This document shows positions 1-8,406 of a DNA stretch of 64,000 bases, piece by piece. The stretch spans positions 558,001 through 622,000 of the forward strand of contig JALCCG010000001.1 in assembly GCA_023212695.1 (NCBI GenBank), in the 5' to 3' direction. Both the position numbers and the translations under genes were made by a program. Every line of letters starts with the position of its first letter. Position 1 is the stretch's first letter. The notes below the pieces were generated by a model, which was given only the letters and a program-made list of their open reading frames with translations, had not been told where the DNA came from and searched no databases. Source of the stretch: Sporisorium sorghi. Its lineage: Eukaryota > Basidiomycota > Ustilaginomycetes > Ustilaginales > Ustilaginaceae.

Positions 1-39
1 AGCTAATACTCCAATAATGAGGGATAAAAGAAGAATCAT
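1..39 (-). CDS. Start of a membrane protein, probably the sensor histidine kinase partner (partial)
   Basis: The complement of 37-39 is an ATG followed by 12 strongly hydrophobic codons (MILLLSLIIG...) running off the left edge. It begins 3 nt after the stop of the OmpR-type response regulator, with a G-rich ribosome site inside the regulator's last codons. The position directly behind an OmpR regulator and the hydrophobic N-terminus fit the first membrane helix of a cognate histidine kinase. Only 13 codons are visible, so this is inference from context. Confidence 0.5.
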   Translation of the reverse strand, partial: MILLLSLIIGVLA

Positions 40-42
40 GGC

Positions 43-741
43 TTAGTCCCCCATCTTGTATCCGATTCCCCAAATCGTCCGAATGTATTGCGGCGTGGAC
101 GGATCCTCTTCGATTTTCTCCCGAAGCCTTCGAATATGTACATTAATCACGTTCTCATTCCCGTAATAATCGTCTTCCCAAATGAATTGATAGATCTGCT
201 CCTTGGTGAATACCCTGCTGTGATTCGTCATAAGGAGCTTCAAAATATGAAATTCCTTCGAGGTGAGCGGGACATGGTTTCCCCTTACTTTTACAGAGAA
301 CGAATGCAAATCCAGGATCAAATCCTTAAACGAAATAACAGGAGGTTCGGCAGATTTACTGTCCGTTTCGGCGTATAGCGTTGCCCTGCGGATAGCAGCC
401 TGAACCCTTGCGGTCAATTCGATCATGGAAAAAGGCTTGCTGATATAATCATCCGCTCCGAATCCAAGGCCCATGGCCTTGTCGAGATCGCTGCCTTTCG
501 CAGATATGATTAAGACGGGAACCTTGCTACTCTCCCGGAAATGCCGAAGCAAATCCATCCCGTTGATCTTGGGGAGCATCAAATCAAGCAATATAAGATC
601 GAACTTCCCTCTGCGAAAAAGAGCAACGGCTTCCTCCCCGTCGCGTGCCGAATCTACATGGTAATGATCCTGCTGCAGCTGGCTTTCAATCAACTGATGA
701 ATGTCATGGTCGTCTTCAACGAGCAAAATTCGCTTTTGCAT
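43..741 (-). CDS. OmpR/PhoB-family response regulator
   Basis: A 232-residue DNA-binding response regulator. The N-terminal receiver domain has the acidic cluster E9-D10-D11, the phospho-acceptor D53 (in LILLDLMLP) and the conserved K102 (in YISKPF). The C-terminal winged helix contains the family pattern around LTSKEFHIL and ends near IWGIGYKMGD. The start at 741 is preferred over an upstream in-frame ATG at 762 because AGGAGG lies 9 nt before it. The next gene starts 3 nt downstream and is probably its kinase, so the pair would form a classical two-component system. The target genes cannot be told from the window. Confidence 0.9.
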   Translation of the reverse strand: MQKRILLVEDDHDIHQLIESQLQQDHYHVDSARDGEEAVALFRRGKFDLILLDLMLPKINGMDLLRHFRESSKVPVLIISAKGSDLDKAMGLGFGADDYISKPFSMIELTARVQAAIRRATLYAETDSKSAEPPVISFKDLILDLHSFSVKVRGNHVPLTSKEFHILKLLMTNHSRVFTKEQIYQFIWEDDYYGNENVINVHIRRLREKIEEDPSTPQYIRTIWGIGYKMGD

Positions 742-871
742 ATCTGAAATCCTCCTGAGCATGAAAGGGTAATATCGATGCTCCGATCATCACGGAACAG
801 TTGTTATTTTTCGATTTTAACACAAATTGGCATGAGCTAGGCTGCAGATTTGGACTTTGTAAAACATAAAA

Positions 872-909
872 AAAGGGATATCCGTTCCTAAAGAAGCGGA
901 TATCCCTTT
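872..909 (-). terminator. Rho-independent terminator of the lipoprotein gene
   Basis: Perfect 13-bp inverted repeat (AAAGGGATATCCG and complement) with a 12-nt loop, followed on the minus strand by a run of eight T. It lies 30 nt past the lipoprotein stop and separates that gene from the response regulator. Confidence 0.88.
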
Positions 910-939
910 GGCCAAGATCCTGCTGCCTGACCTCATTCA

Positions 940-1581
940 TTATGAATCGATTTGAACCGTAGATAACGAGACGAGAACCGGTCCGGCAAAATCCGAAGCC
1001 TCTTCGCCTTTTGGATTGCGAAGACGGAACAGGAAAGCATCGCCTGTCTCTGACTGCCATACGATATAATCGCGGATTCCTTCCTCGTTAGAGGTTTGAA
1101 GGTAGAGCTCTGCGGAACCGAGCGGATGCTCGACAAGCTCACCGCTGTGATTGGATACTTCCCCAAACGCTTTCAATTCCTCCTGGCCTGCCGTTTCAAG
1201 TTCCGTTAGATCATAATCGGCAGGCAGCAATTCGATATCGACATAATATTCCGGATTGCTGGTGAGAAAAAGACGTCCCTTCGCAGCATCGAAATCGAAT
1301 TTCTCAAACACATATAAGGAAAAACCTTCGCCTTGCTGCAAGCTGGCGGAGTGTGGCTGGTTGCCTTCGCCGGTCATGATGTCAAAAGTTTCGCTCTCGG
1401 GACGCGTCTCTTTCTGGGATTGTTCGTTATCTGTCCCAGGTGCCGGAATCTCTTCATTCACCGGTGGTGGTGTTTCAGGTGTGGCTACAGGTTCCGTTGT
1501 TCCATTTCCTGAGCACGCTGTTAGCGATAACGCTATGACGAATACCGACATTTTCAAGAATACGGAGCGTCTTGGTTTCAC
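940..1581 (-). CDS. Hypothetical lipoprotein
   Basis: A 213-residue protein with a type II signal peptide: basic N-terminus (MKPRR), hydrophobic core, and lipobox LTAC, so Cys23 would be lipidated and the protein anchored outside the membrane. A Pro/Glu-rich linker follows (ETPPPVNEEIP), then a compact domain of about 150 residues with no motif I recognise. The GTG start is supported by an AAAGGCGTGA stretch 8-9 nt upstream. It is a single-gene unit with its own terminator. Function unknown. Confidence 0.75.
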   Translation of the reverse strand: MKPRRSVFLKMSVFVIALSLTACSGNGTTEPVATPETPPPVNEEIPAPGTDNEQSQKETRPESETFDIMTGEGNQPHSASLQQGEGFSLYVFEKFDFDAAKGRLFLTSNPEYYVDIELLPADYDLTELETAGQEELKAFGEVSNHSGELVEHPLGSAELYLQTSNEEGIRDYIVWQSETGDAFLFRLRNPKGEEASDFAGPVLVSLSTVQIDS

Positions 1582-1716
1582 GATTGGATCACGCCTTTCG
1601 ATGGTTTCGAGTTATTACCCTTATTTGGAAAATAATACGCAAAACTTCTCGATTAGGTGCCGGGTCCTATGATCCTATCCTTATTCCATGCTTTGCTGTT
1701 CATGTCTAGATTATAA

Positions 1717-1757
1717 AAAGCCCGCCTGGGCTGGGCAGCCTTTAATGGCGGTTTTAG
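1717..1757 (-). terminator. Probable second terminator hairpin
   Basis: CCGCC/GGCGG stem with an internal GCCCAGCCC-rich loop, followed on the minus strand by TTTTT. It lies below the transporter terminator and before the lipoprotein promoter, and may catch read-through. Confidence 0.45.
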
Positions 1758-1815
1758 ATGTATTGTATTAGAATTTCATGGTCACATCACGGATCGTCAA
1801 CGCTAGTGTCTTTAA

Positions 1816-1856
1816 AAAAGGTTCGAAATGGCTTATAAGCCATTTCGAACCTTTCT
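1816..1856 (-). terminator. Terminator of the MFS gene
   Basis: Near-perfect palindrome with arms GGTTCGAAATGGCTTA and complement, flanked by A and T runs. It sits 2 nt past the transporter stop codon. Confidence 0.9.
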
Positions 1857-1858
1857 AA

Positions 1859-3085
1859 CTACCCGGTACCAAGCACCTGTTTACCCAAAATCCGGTTCAC
1901 AATCTCGGCACTCAAGAACATCAGGACCAGTAAAGCAAACACGATGTACGGAAATAATCCGATGCTGAATTGTGATGTGACCAGTCCGAACAAAGGGGGT
2001 ATCGTTGTTGTTCCCGTGTAAGCAAAGGCCATCTGGAATCCCATCAACCTGGCGGAATTCTCTCGTCCGAATCGGGCCGGCGTCTCATGCAGCAGGCCTG
2101 GATAAATCGGAGCAAGTCCAAGTCCGATCAGAATGATGCCGACCAGCGAAGAGGAAATAGGCAATGGAAGCAGCAAGATGATACCGCCGACAATTGTAAC
2201 AAGTTGTCCGTAACGAATCAGCCATCGGTTGGACACTTTCAGCGTGATGAAACCGGTGACCAGCCTTCCTATCGTTATGCCCCCGTAATACAGCGATATC
2301 CAGAGGGCGGCCTTCTCTGCCGTGATATTTCCAGTACCGACGAGGTAACTCGCTCCCCATAATCCCACGGTGGTTTCCACGCCGCAGTAGAATAGAAATG
2401 CGAGCAGGGAGGGTTTCACGCCCCGGATGCCGAACAAGTTGGCTTTTGCAGTCGGTGTTAGCCTTGACGGCGCCGGCGTATCCTGATCGAGGCGTCCATG
2501 GGACTCATCGTTTTGACCGACATGAACACGTTTGGCTGCCACACGTTTCCACAGCGGCAGCGTAACAAGGAGAATCACAACCAGCGCAAACTGAATGACT
2601 GCAACGGTAGTATAACCCGATCTCCAAGAGTTATGGTCGGCAATGGAAGCGGACATAATAATCGGTCCCATCGTGGCCCCGACTCCCCAGAAACAGTGCA
2701 GCCAATTCATGTGATGCGCCTTATAGTTATCGGCTACATAATGGTTCAATGCCGCATCCACAGCACCTGCGCCTAAACCCAAAGGGATGGCCATCACGAC
2801 GAACCAGGCCATGGACGGCGCCATGGAGAAGCCAAGCAAAGCACCGGCTGTCAGAAAACAACTGACCAGTGTGATGGTTCCGGTTCCGAAGCGTTGAATC
2901 ATGGAACCACTGGCAAGACTCGAAACGATGGTTCCTCCTGCGATGATCATGGAGATGATGCCGGCAGAACCTACGGAAGAACCGATATCCGGCCAGATAA
3001 CCGGCCAAGCCGACCCCAGCAGGGAATCCGGTAGTCCCAAGCTAATAAAAGCCAAATAAATAATGACCAAAAACCAAGTTGCCAA
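1859..3085 (-). CDS. MFS transporter, sugar-permease-like
   Basis: About 408 residues with 12 predicted membrane helices, including glycine-rich MFS helices such as GIISMIIAGGTIVSSLASG and the cytoplasmic loop RFGTGT. The overall style resembles fucose-permease/FHS-type sugar carriers. The longer frame opens with GTG at 3103, but a strong ribosome site (AGAGGGTG) lies inside that extension, 5 nt before a TTG at 3085, so the TTG start is preferred. It lies 111 nt downstream of the ROK regulator on the same strand, with a large palindrome between them. ROK regulators usually bind a sugar or phosphosugar, so a sugar substrate is inferred. Confidence 0.85.
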   Translation of the reverse strand: MATWFLVIIYLAFISLGLPDSLLGSAWPVIWPDIGSSVGSAGIISMIIAGGTIVSSLASGSMIQRFGTGTITLVSCFLTAGALLGFSMAPSMAWFVVMAIPLGLGAGAVDAALNHYVADNYKAHHMNWLHCFWGVGATMGPIIMSASIADHNSWRSGYTTVAVIQFALVVILLVTLPLWKRVAAKRVHVGQNDESHGRLDQDTPAPSRLTPTAKANLFGIRGVKPSLLAFLFYCGVETTVGLWGASYLVGTGNITAEKAALWISLYYGGITIGRLVTGFITLKVSNRWLIRYGQLVTIVGGIILLLPLPISSSLVGIILIGLGLAPIYPGLLHETPARFGRENSARLMGFQMAFAYTGTTTIPPLFGLVTSQFSIGLFPYIVFALLVLMFLSAEIVNRILGKQVLGTG

Positions 3086-3106
3086 ACGTACACCCTCTTC
3101 CACTCA

Positions 3107-3142
3107 ATTAATAAAGTATCTTTATAAAGTATATTTATTAAT
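3107..3142. promoter_or_regulatory. 36-bp palindrome, candidate ROK operator
   Basis: Outer arms ATTAATAAA and TTTATTAAT are perfectly symmetric around an inner CTTTATAAAG with the same centre (between 3124 and 3125). Fourteen of 18 base pairs match. It lies just upstream of the MFS start, between it and the ROK gene. Confidence 0.65.
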
Positions 3143-3196
3143 ATGCTACAGCTTAGCACCTTTGTCAATCGTTTATCTCCGAAAAACCCCCGGATT

Positions 3197-4219
3197 CTAA
3201 TTCCAGGGGCTGTGGTTGGCACTCCTATTCTGGGCTGGCTCTAATTCTTGCAGTGTGAGTTTTCGTAATCCCGATTCGAAATCCTGTTGGAAGGTTTGTT
3301 CCCAGATCAGATCCGGATCCGACGGCATCCAATGTTCTCTGTTGAATGCTTTCCACGCTGCTTGCAAGGTTTCAGGATCAACGATATCTTGATAAATCAC
3401 CACTCTGTCAGGTGCCAATACAATGTTTACGGTTTGAATCAACCGACATATTCCGTCTATTAATAGCTTTGGGTCCATCTCCCCTGCCCAGTCCAGGCCG
3501 AGCGGGAGATATTTCACTTCGCCAGACATGCCATTCTTGCCTCGAAATATCTTTCCGTTCAGATAAATGCCCATACCGGGAGGATAGGATTGGGGCAAGT
3601 AGATTCCGAGCATGCACTGGTCTTCTTCCAAGTCTTGATTCATGGCATATCCGAAAATAGCTGCATTTACGTCATTCTCGACCATAATGGGTAACTTGAA
3701 TTGCGTTTCCAGCTCCTCGATCAACCGGACTCCCATCAGCTCGCGATGGCTGCTGACCGTAATCTCGCCATTCACGGCCTGCCCCGGTATGCCAATGCCG
3801 ATGACTTTGATTGAAGGATATAGCCCCACCAATTGCTTGATCAATTGATACATTCGTTCGCGTTGGAACACGGACAGGATGACATCTTTTTTATCCAGTG
3901 ATTCGTTTCTTAAGTTCACGACGGTAGCCGAAATCAGTTCCTGACCGTCACTCTCCTTTATATAGATCACAAGAGCAAGACTATGATCATAATTGTATTT
4001 ATAAGTTAACGCAGGTCTTCCTCCATTGGACGGAACCGTGTCGTCTTCAAACAGTTCTCCAAGCTCCTGCAGTTCTTTAACCAAGGAATTCACCGTTACG
4101 ACACTCAGGTTGGTCAACGAAGCCAATTGGGGTTTGGTAGCCGTCTCGACTAACTTCATGGCTTGACGAACATTGTTTAAGTTGATTTCTTTCATTAGAT
4201 TGGCGTCAGCTTTTTTCAT
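3197..4219 (-). CDS. ROK-family transcriptional regulator
   Basis: A 340-residue regulator. An N-terminal winged helix-turn-helix (about residues 8-65, NNVRQAMKLVE..TKPQLASLTNLSVVTVNSLVKEL) precedes a sugar-kinase-like ROK domain with the phosphate-loop-like GIGIPGQAVNGEI and the conserved ENDVNAAIFGYA segment. AAGGGGG precedes the ATG. The usual Cys-rich zinc motif of ROK proteins is not obvious, so it may not bind zinc. It is upstream of and collinear with the MFS gene and probably represses it through the palindrome at 3107-3142. Confidence 0.88.
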   Translation of the reverse strand: MKKADANLMKEINLNNVRQAMKLVETATKPQLASLTNLSVVTVNSLVKELQELGELFEDDTVPSNGGRPALTYKYNYDHSLALVIYIKESDGQELISATVVNLRNESLDKKDVILSVFQRERMYQLIKQLVGLYPSIKVIGIGIPGQAVNGEITVSSHRELMGVRLIEELETQFKLPIMVENDVNAAIFGYAMNQDLEEDQCMLGIYLPQSYPPGMGIYLNGKIFRGKNGMSGEVKYLPLGLDWAGEMDPKLLIDGICRLIQTVNIVLAPDRVVIYQDIVDPETLQAAWKAFNREHWMPSDPDLIWEQTFQQDFESGLRKLTLQELEPAQNRSANHSPWN

Positions 4220-4589
4220 ACGTCCCCCTTCATGACATGTTCACTTGATTTGTACAGCGGTCGGACCTGGATGACGTCATTATACAACGTCAGAACTTCC
4301 GTTTGCCATGGTCTTGATCACTCTTCGTTCATAATCATAACTGTAGTTGGAAACTTATATTACACAGTATCTCATGGCAGACCGATGCAAACAAGATATA
4401 GGTCCCAGTAGAACCAGATAATGAATTTGATAGAATATGGAATACAGGTTGCTGAATGAGATAGGATCATAATATTTATTATGTAAACTATTGTTTCATA
4501 GAGAACTCTAATTCTCATGTTGCGGGCAGCGTATCTGTCATTAAATCACCCGTCTTAGGTATTAAGGACACGATATGCATTTGTAATGG
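4220..4589. other. Divergent intergenic region without genes
   Basis: About 370 nt of AT-rich DNA between the ROK gene and the TetR promoter. It holds a TATAAT on the minus strand near 4281-4286 that could serve the ROK gene. I see no coding frame or strong hairpin. Confidence 0.5.
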
Positions 4590-4633
4590 TTGCTTAACAA
4601 AAGACATTGGGATAAAATAGAGCGATCGTTATA
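4590..4633 (+). promoter_or_regulatory. TetR promoter with operator
   Basis: A -35 TTGCTT (4590-4595), 17-nt spacer and -10 TAAAAT (4613-4618). The -10 runs into TAGAGCGATCGTTATA (4618-4633), which matches the ideal palindrome TAGAACGATCGTTCTA at 14 of 16 positions. A related site precedes the neighbouring transporter. Confidence 0.7.
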
Positions 4634-4653
4634 TCCAAAGGACGGGATACCAT

Positions 4654-5187
4654 ATGAGTAAAAAACGAGAACAGCTGCTTGAACAATCTGAACGTTTATT
4701 TGATAAACATGGGTTCCATACTGTAGGTCTTAAGCAGATCATCAAACAATCCGGTGTTGCTCTTATGACCTTATACAATCATTTTGATTCCAAAGAAGAT
4801 TTGATCCTGGAAGTACTAAAAAGAAGAGAAACAAGATATCTTAACTCATTAAATGATTCCTTGGACAAAAAAACAAACGCTGAATTAGCACAAGCATTAG
4901 CAAAAGCTCACATGGACTGGATACGTTCTTACGATTCAAATGGATGTATGTTCTTAAGGGCAAAAGAAGAATTTTCTCTGGAGCAGTCGGAGAATAGTGA
5001 AATTGTCGGTTTTGCAGAAGCACATAAAAATCACTTGTTAACCTTTTTTCAAGAAAAAGGGTTAGATATAAGAGAAGCTATTCGACTAGTCTTATTATTT
5101 GAAGGAGCTACAGCATTGGCGGAAGTATTTGAGGTAGAAACAGTCGCTCAAGAATTAGCTTACTCTGTTGAGAAATTATTTTCTTAA
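4654..5187 (+). CDS. TetR/AcrR-family regulator
   Basis: A 177-residue one-component regulator. The N-terminal helix-turn-helix (about residues 5-50, GFHTVGLKQIIKQSGVALMTLYNHF) is typical, and the C-terminal half is a helical ligand domain. The AAGGACGGG ribosome site is well placed. It is followed 84 nt later by an MFS permease on the same strand, and both promoters carry the same 16-bp operator, so it probably represses itself and the permease. The ligand is unknown. Confidence 0.9.
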   Translation: MSKKREQLLEQSERLFDKHGFHTVGLKQIIKQSGVALMTLYNHFDSKEDLILEVLKRRETRYLNSLNDSLDKKTNAELAQALAKAHMDWIRSYDSNGCMFLRAKEEFSLEQSENSEIVGFAEAHKNHLLTFFQEKGLDIREAIRLVLLFEGATALAEVFEVETVAQELAYSVEKLFS

Positions 5188-5192
5188 TGTGG

Positions 5193-5232
5193 TTAAGTCA
5201 TTTATTTGATCTAAAATATAATGATCGTTCTA
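5193..5232 (+). promoter_or_regulatory. Promoter and operator of the second MFS gene
   Basis: A perfect -10 TATAAT (5217-5222) with a weak -35 TTAAGT (5193-5198) and 18-nt spacer. The -10 forms the left half of TATAATGATCGTTCTA (5217-5232), again 14 of 16 matches to TAGAACGATCGTTCTA, so a bound repressor would cover the -10 box. Confidence 0.7.
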
Positions 5233-5271
5233 TCTATTTTTGGGTAATCTACATTATGAGGTGATCGTATC

Positions 5272-6399
5272 GTGTTGAAAATCGTGTTTCCGGGCTTGGC
5301 CATGATTGCTGTGACGTATGCTTTAGCTCGTTTAAGTTTCGGGCTGTTTCTTCCCGATATTTCAAATTCCTTAGGATTAAGCGAAAGCGACAGCGGGCTT
5401 GTTGGCTCTACTGCTTACCTATCATATTCAATCGCTTTGCTTGTTTCTGCAGCCTTAATTAAAAAGCTGGGACAACACAGGGTAATAGTCATTGCGGGTC
5501 TGACGGCAGTTTTGGGGTTGTCAGGAATTGCTTCTGCACAATCTTATCTGCACCTGGTGATTAGCATGTTTATCGCTGGTATTGGCAGTGGCTTGGCCTC
5601 CCCCGCATTAAGTCAAGCGGCGCAAAGTGCACTCTCCAAACAAGAGCTTGATCAGGGGAACACATGGATAAACAGTGGAACAAGTTTTGGCGTCATTTTA
5701 ACAGGTCCCATTGTATTACTTTTTGCGGAACATTGGCGACTATCGTATATTTTCTTTGCTATTATCGCTATAGGCGTGTTGTATTGGAATTATTATTCTA
5801 TTCCATCTCGTTATGACCAGAAACAAGCTATGGATCAAAAAATGAATTGGCTATCCGTAATGAATAAATCGAAGTTTTTATTATTAGCTTCCCTCATAAG
5901 TGGTATAAGTTCATCCATTTACTGGACGTTTTCAAGAAGCTATATAACGGTTGAATATAATATGACAACAAATGAAAGTGTGGTCTTTTGGATCATAATG
6001 GGGGTGGCTGGTATTGTAGGCGGAGCAGCAGGCGGGTTTATCCAAAAACTCGGGTTAGCCTGGTCTTACCGCCTCCTTCTATTTTTATTGTTTATTTCTA
6101 TAGTTCTTCTTACGGCTCCATTGAATTGGACTCATTATTTTTCCGCAGCGTTATTTGGGAGTTCCTATATATTTCTAACAGGTTTGTTTATCGTTTGGGC
6201 AACTAGAATATTTAGCGTCCTACCAGCTTTGGGAGTAAGCTTATCTTTCCTAGCATTGGGCATTGGGCAAGCGCTCGGCTCTTTCTTTGCTGGAAGATTG
6301 ATAGAGATGACCAGTTACCCGTTTAGTTTTATTCTGTTTGCTGGAATAGGATTGATCGGTCTATTATTTCCTACAGAAAAGGCAGCCGATTCATGCTGA
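5272..6399 (+). CDS. MFS transporter, probable efflux permease
   Basis: A 375-residue integral membrane protein with about 12 helices; the second half begins near KFLLLASLISGISSSIYW. The length and the opening (TYALARLSFGLFLPDI) resemble YbfB/YjiJ-type MFS proteins. GAGGTGAT lies 8 nt before the GTG at 5272; the adjacent TTG at 5275 is an equally spaced alternative. Regulation by the upstream TetR gene through a shared operator suggests export of a harmful compound, but the substrate is unknown. Confidence 0.85.
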   Translation: MLKIVFPGLAMIAVTYALARLSFGLFLPDISNSLGLSESDSGLVGSTAYLSYSIALLVSAALIKKLGQHRVIVIAGLTAVLGLSGIASAQSYLHLVISMFIAGIGSGLASPALSQAAQSALSKQELDQGNTWINSGTSFGVILTGPIVLLFAEHWRLSYIFFAIIAIGVLYWNYYSIPSRYDQKQAMDQKMNWLSVMNKSKFLLLASLISGISSSIYWTFSRSYITVEYNMTTNESVVFWIIMGVAGIVGGAAGGFIQKLGLAWSYRLLLFLLFISIVLLTAPLNWTHYFSAALFGSSYIFLTGLFIVWATRIFSVLPALGVSLSFLALGIGQALGSFFAGRLIEMTSYPFSFILFAGIGLIGLLFPTEKAADSC

Positions 6400-6419
6400 A
6401 CGGCCACCTTCCGTGGAGC

Positions 6420-7046
6420 TTATATGTCCTTCCGGTTAAACAAATACACCGTCAAGTAATAGGAACCGATGCATAACAGGATGAGGCCAACGGGGATTAA
6501 CAGCAATGCCTTACCGCCAATGCCTCCATTTACGCTGATCTGCTGCATGAGGAAAGCTGCGGGCTGCGCCAGAACAATGAGGGCGATCATGAATACCGCA
6601 GTAATGATACCGGCTCCTTTCTTGTTCAGCGCATAAAAAAGCGGCATATAGATTGAAATGAGAACAAGCACGATTCCCATGGACACCAGTATAGCTGCAA
6701 TCGAATTATCCGGTTTGTTGAGCTGTGGGACAGCAAGTCTAACGATCCAGTGAATTCCGTAGGAGGCCAGAATTCCAAATAACATATATACAATGGCTGT
6801 TAAGTATTTGGCTTGCACGATATGCTTGCGGCTAATCGGAAGTGTGACCAGAAAATGATGGTTATTGTTTTTGATATCGATCATGGTAACGAGAATAATC
6901 GCTCCGAAAGCTGTATAGATTCCAACGAAATGAAATGATATCTCGCTGCTTGGTATAAAAGCGAGGCTGAATACAGCGAGATAAATGAGGATCGTCCAAA
7001 GTGAGCTTTTGATTGCAATGAAGTCTTTACGAAGCAGATTAAGCAT
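6420..7046 (-). CDS. ABC-2 transporter permease
   Basis: A 208-residue membrane protein with six predicted helices and the pattern of ABC-2 permeases found beside YtrA-type regulators (opening MLNLLRKDFIAIKSSL, then HFLVTLPISRKHIVQAKY in the first cytoplasmic loop). It overlaps the ATPase gene by 8 nt, so translation is probably coupled. With that ATPase it would form a small exporter of the type linked to cell-envelope or antibiotic stress. Last gene of a three-gene operon. Confidence 0.88.
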   Translation of the reverse strand: MLNLLRKDFIAIKSSLWTILIYLAVFSLAFIPSSEISFHFVGIYTAFGAIILVTMIDIKNNNHHFLVTLPISRKHIVQAKYLTAIVYMLFGILASYGIHWIVRLAVPQLNKPDNSIAAILVSMGIVLVLISIYMPLFYALNKKGAGIITAVFMIALIVLAQPAAFLMQQISVNGGIGGKALLLIPVGLILLCIGSYYLTVYLFNRKDI

Positions 7047-7905
7047 GGATTCGTCCTCCTTTGGCGGTAAAATACATGATGTCTTCTAAGGATGGCTTCT
7101 CCAACAGAGCATACCCTCCAAACAATCGTTCCGCCTCCTGCCTGTCATCCACTAAACCTTCGAAACCAACCGCTGTCTCACGAAGCCCGATAAAGTGATT
7201 TCGAATGTCGGAATCCAGCAGCTGCTTGTCGCCCTTCACAATTACGTATCTCTCCATGACTTCTTCTTTCGTTTCGTTAAACACAATCTTCCCCCGATTA
7301 ATAAACGTTATATAATCGGCAATACGATCCAAATCCGTCGTAATATGGCTCGAGAAGATGATTGTGTTTCTCTCGTCCTGCATCATATCCGCAAGCAGAT
7401 CCAGCAGTTCCCTTCGAAATACAGGATCCAGACCAGAGGTCGGTTCATCCATGATAAGCAGTTCAGCCGCGTGAGATAATGCCACAGCAAGAGCAAACTT
7501 GATTTTCATCCCCTTGGACAAGTCGGCAATCTTCTTTTTGGGTGACAACTCGAATTGTTCCAGATAGTTGTTGAATTTCTTGTCATTCCATCTCTTATAG
7601 AAGGGCGCAATCATTTTCTTGGTGTCGGATATCGTGAGATGCTCATAATAGAAGCAATCATCCGAGACAATGGCAATACGCTGTTTGATATCGACCTCAT
7701 GTGCAGGCATATCATTGCCTAATATTTTGACGCTGCCGGAGTCCGGGCGAACGATGCCGAGTATCATCTTGATTAAAGTGCTTTTACCCACGCCATTCGG
7801 ACCGATGAGTCCGGTAATGTAGCCTTGTTTCACGTCCAGAGATATCTGATCAATGGAAAACAGAGGATATTTTTTGGTTAAATTGCGCAATTCGATTGCA
7901 TTCAT
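7039..7905 (-). CDS. ABC transporter ATP-binding protein
   Basis: A 288-residue ATPase of the BcrA/YtrB type. It has Walker A GPNGVGKST (about residue 36), signature-like LSKGM, Walker B LLIMDEPTSGLDP and a switch His in IIFSSH. The signature lacks the usual second Gly-Gln pair, as is common in this subfamily. It overlaps the GntR gene by 4 nt (ATGA) and the permease by 8 nt. Confidence 0.93.
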   Translation of the reverse strand: MNAIELRNLTKKYPLFSIDQISLDVKQGYITGLIGPNGVGKSTLIKMILGIVRPDSGSVKILGNDMPAHEVDIKQRIAIVSDDCFYYEHLTISDTKKMIAPFYKRWNDKKFNNYLEQFELSPKKKIADLSKGMKIKFALAVALSHAAELLIMDEPTSGLDPVFRRELLDLLADMMQDERNTIIFSSHITTDLDRIADYITFINRGKIVFNETKEEVMERYVIVKGDKQLLDSDIRNHFIGLRETAVGFEGLVDDRQEAERLFGGYALLEKPSLEDIMYFTAKGGRIHA

Positions 7906-8285
7906 GGGGTGTTGTCCTCCTCAAACAATAGGTTCAAGTGATCGATGAGATCTTGTTGACTCATGGTTAACTCCTTGCTTTCCCTAATGATCTCCAGCAT
8001 CTTCTCTTCCAGTCTCTTCATGCGCTGTTCCCTGATAAAATCCTTATTGGCTCCTGATACGAAGCAGCCCTTGCCTACAACGGAGTCGATGAGTTCTTCT
8101 TTCTCCAGCTCTTCATAGGCGCGCTTCGTTGTAATTACACTAACCTGCAAGTCTTTCGCAAGCTGCCGAATCGAGGGAAGGCTGTCCCCTGCCTGCATTT
8201 CTCCACTGAGGATGCTTTGTCGAATCTGATTGATAATCTGTATGTAAATCGGATCGCTGGATGCGTTGGATATAATGATGTTGAT
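7902..8285 (-). CDS. YtrA-type GntR regulator, probably starting at ATC
   Basis: Small winged-helix repressor that heads the ABC operon. The first ATG in frame (8198) would remove the first helix of the DNA-binding domain and give 98 residues. The frame stays open upstream to 8294 and encodes the family opening N-I-I-I-S-N-A-S-S-D-P-I-Y, preceded by ATC at 8285-8283. A GAGGTG ribosome site (8298-8293) is 7 nt from this ATC. Starting there gives 127 residues, the usual length for this family (HTH about 30-75, short C-terminal helix pair). No ATG, GTG or TTG lies in frame between the upstream stop and 8198. A GTG in another frame at 8294 is not used by the conserved protein. Confidence 0.8.
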   Translation of the reverse strand: MNIIISNASSDPIYIQIINQIRQSILSGEMQAGDSLPSIRQLAKDLQVSVITTKRAYEELEKEELIDSVVGKGCFVSGANKDFIREQRMKRLEEKMLEIIRESKELTMSQQDLIDHLNLLFEEDNTP

Positions 8286-8321
8286 GTTCTGTCACCTCAC
8301 AGTCGAAGTTGAATGCATACC

Positions 8322-8351
8322 GTATATATATAATATATACACTATACACAA
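8322..8351 (-). promoter_or_regulatory. Promoter and operator of the YtrA-type operon
   Basis: On the minus strand, TTGTGT (8351-8346) and TATATA (8328-8323) are spaced by 17 nt. The -10 and spacer form GTATATATATAATATATAC (8322-8340), an almost perfect inverted repeat and the usual position for GntR autorepression. Confidence 0.65.
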
Positions 8352-8380
8352 GTTCGTCAATCATTCGCCCACGTAAAGTC

Positions 8381-8406
8381 AAAAAAAGCTGCCATCATCG
8401 GCAGCT
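8381..8406 (-). terminator. Terminator of the glycosyltransferase gene
   Basis: Stem AGCTGCC/GGCAGCT with a 5-nt loop, then seven T on the minus strand. It overlaps the stop codon at 8405-8407. Confidence 0.85.
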
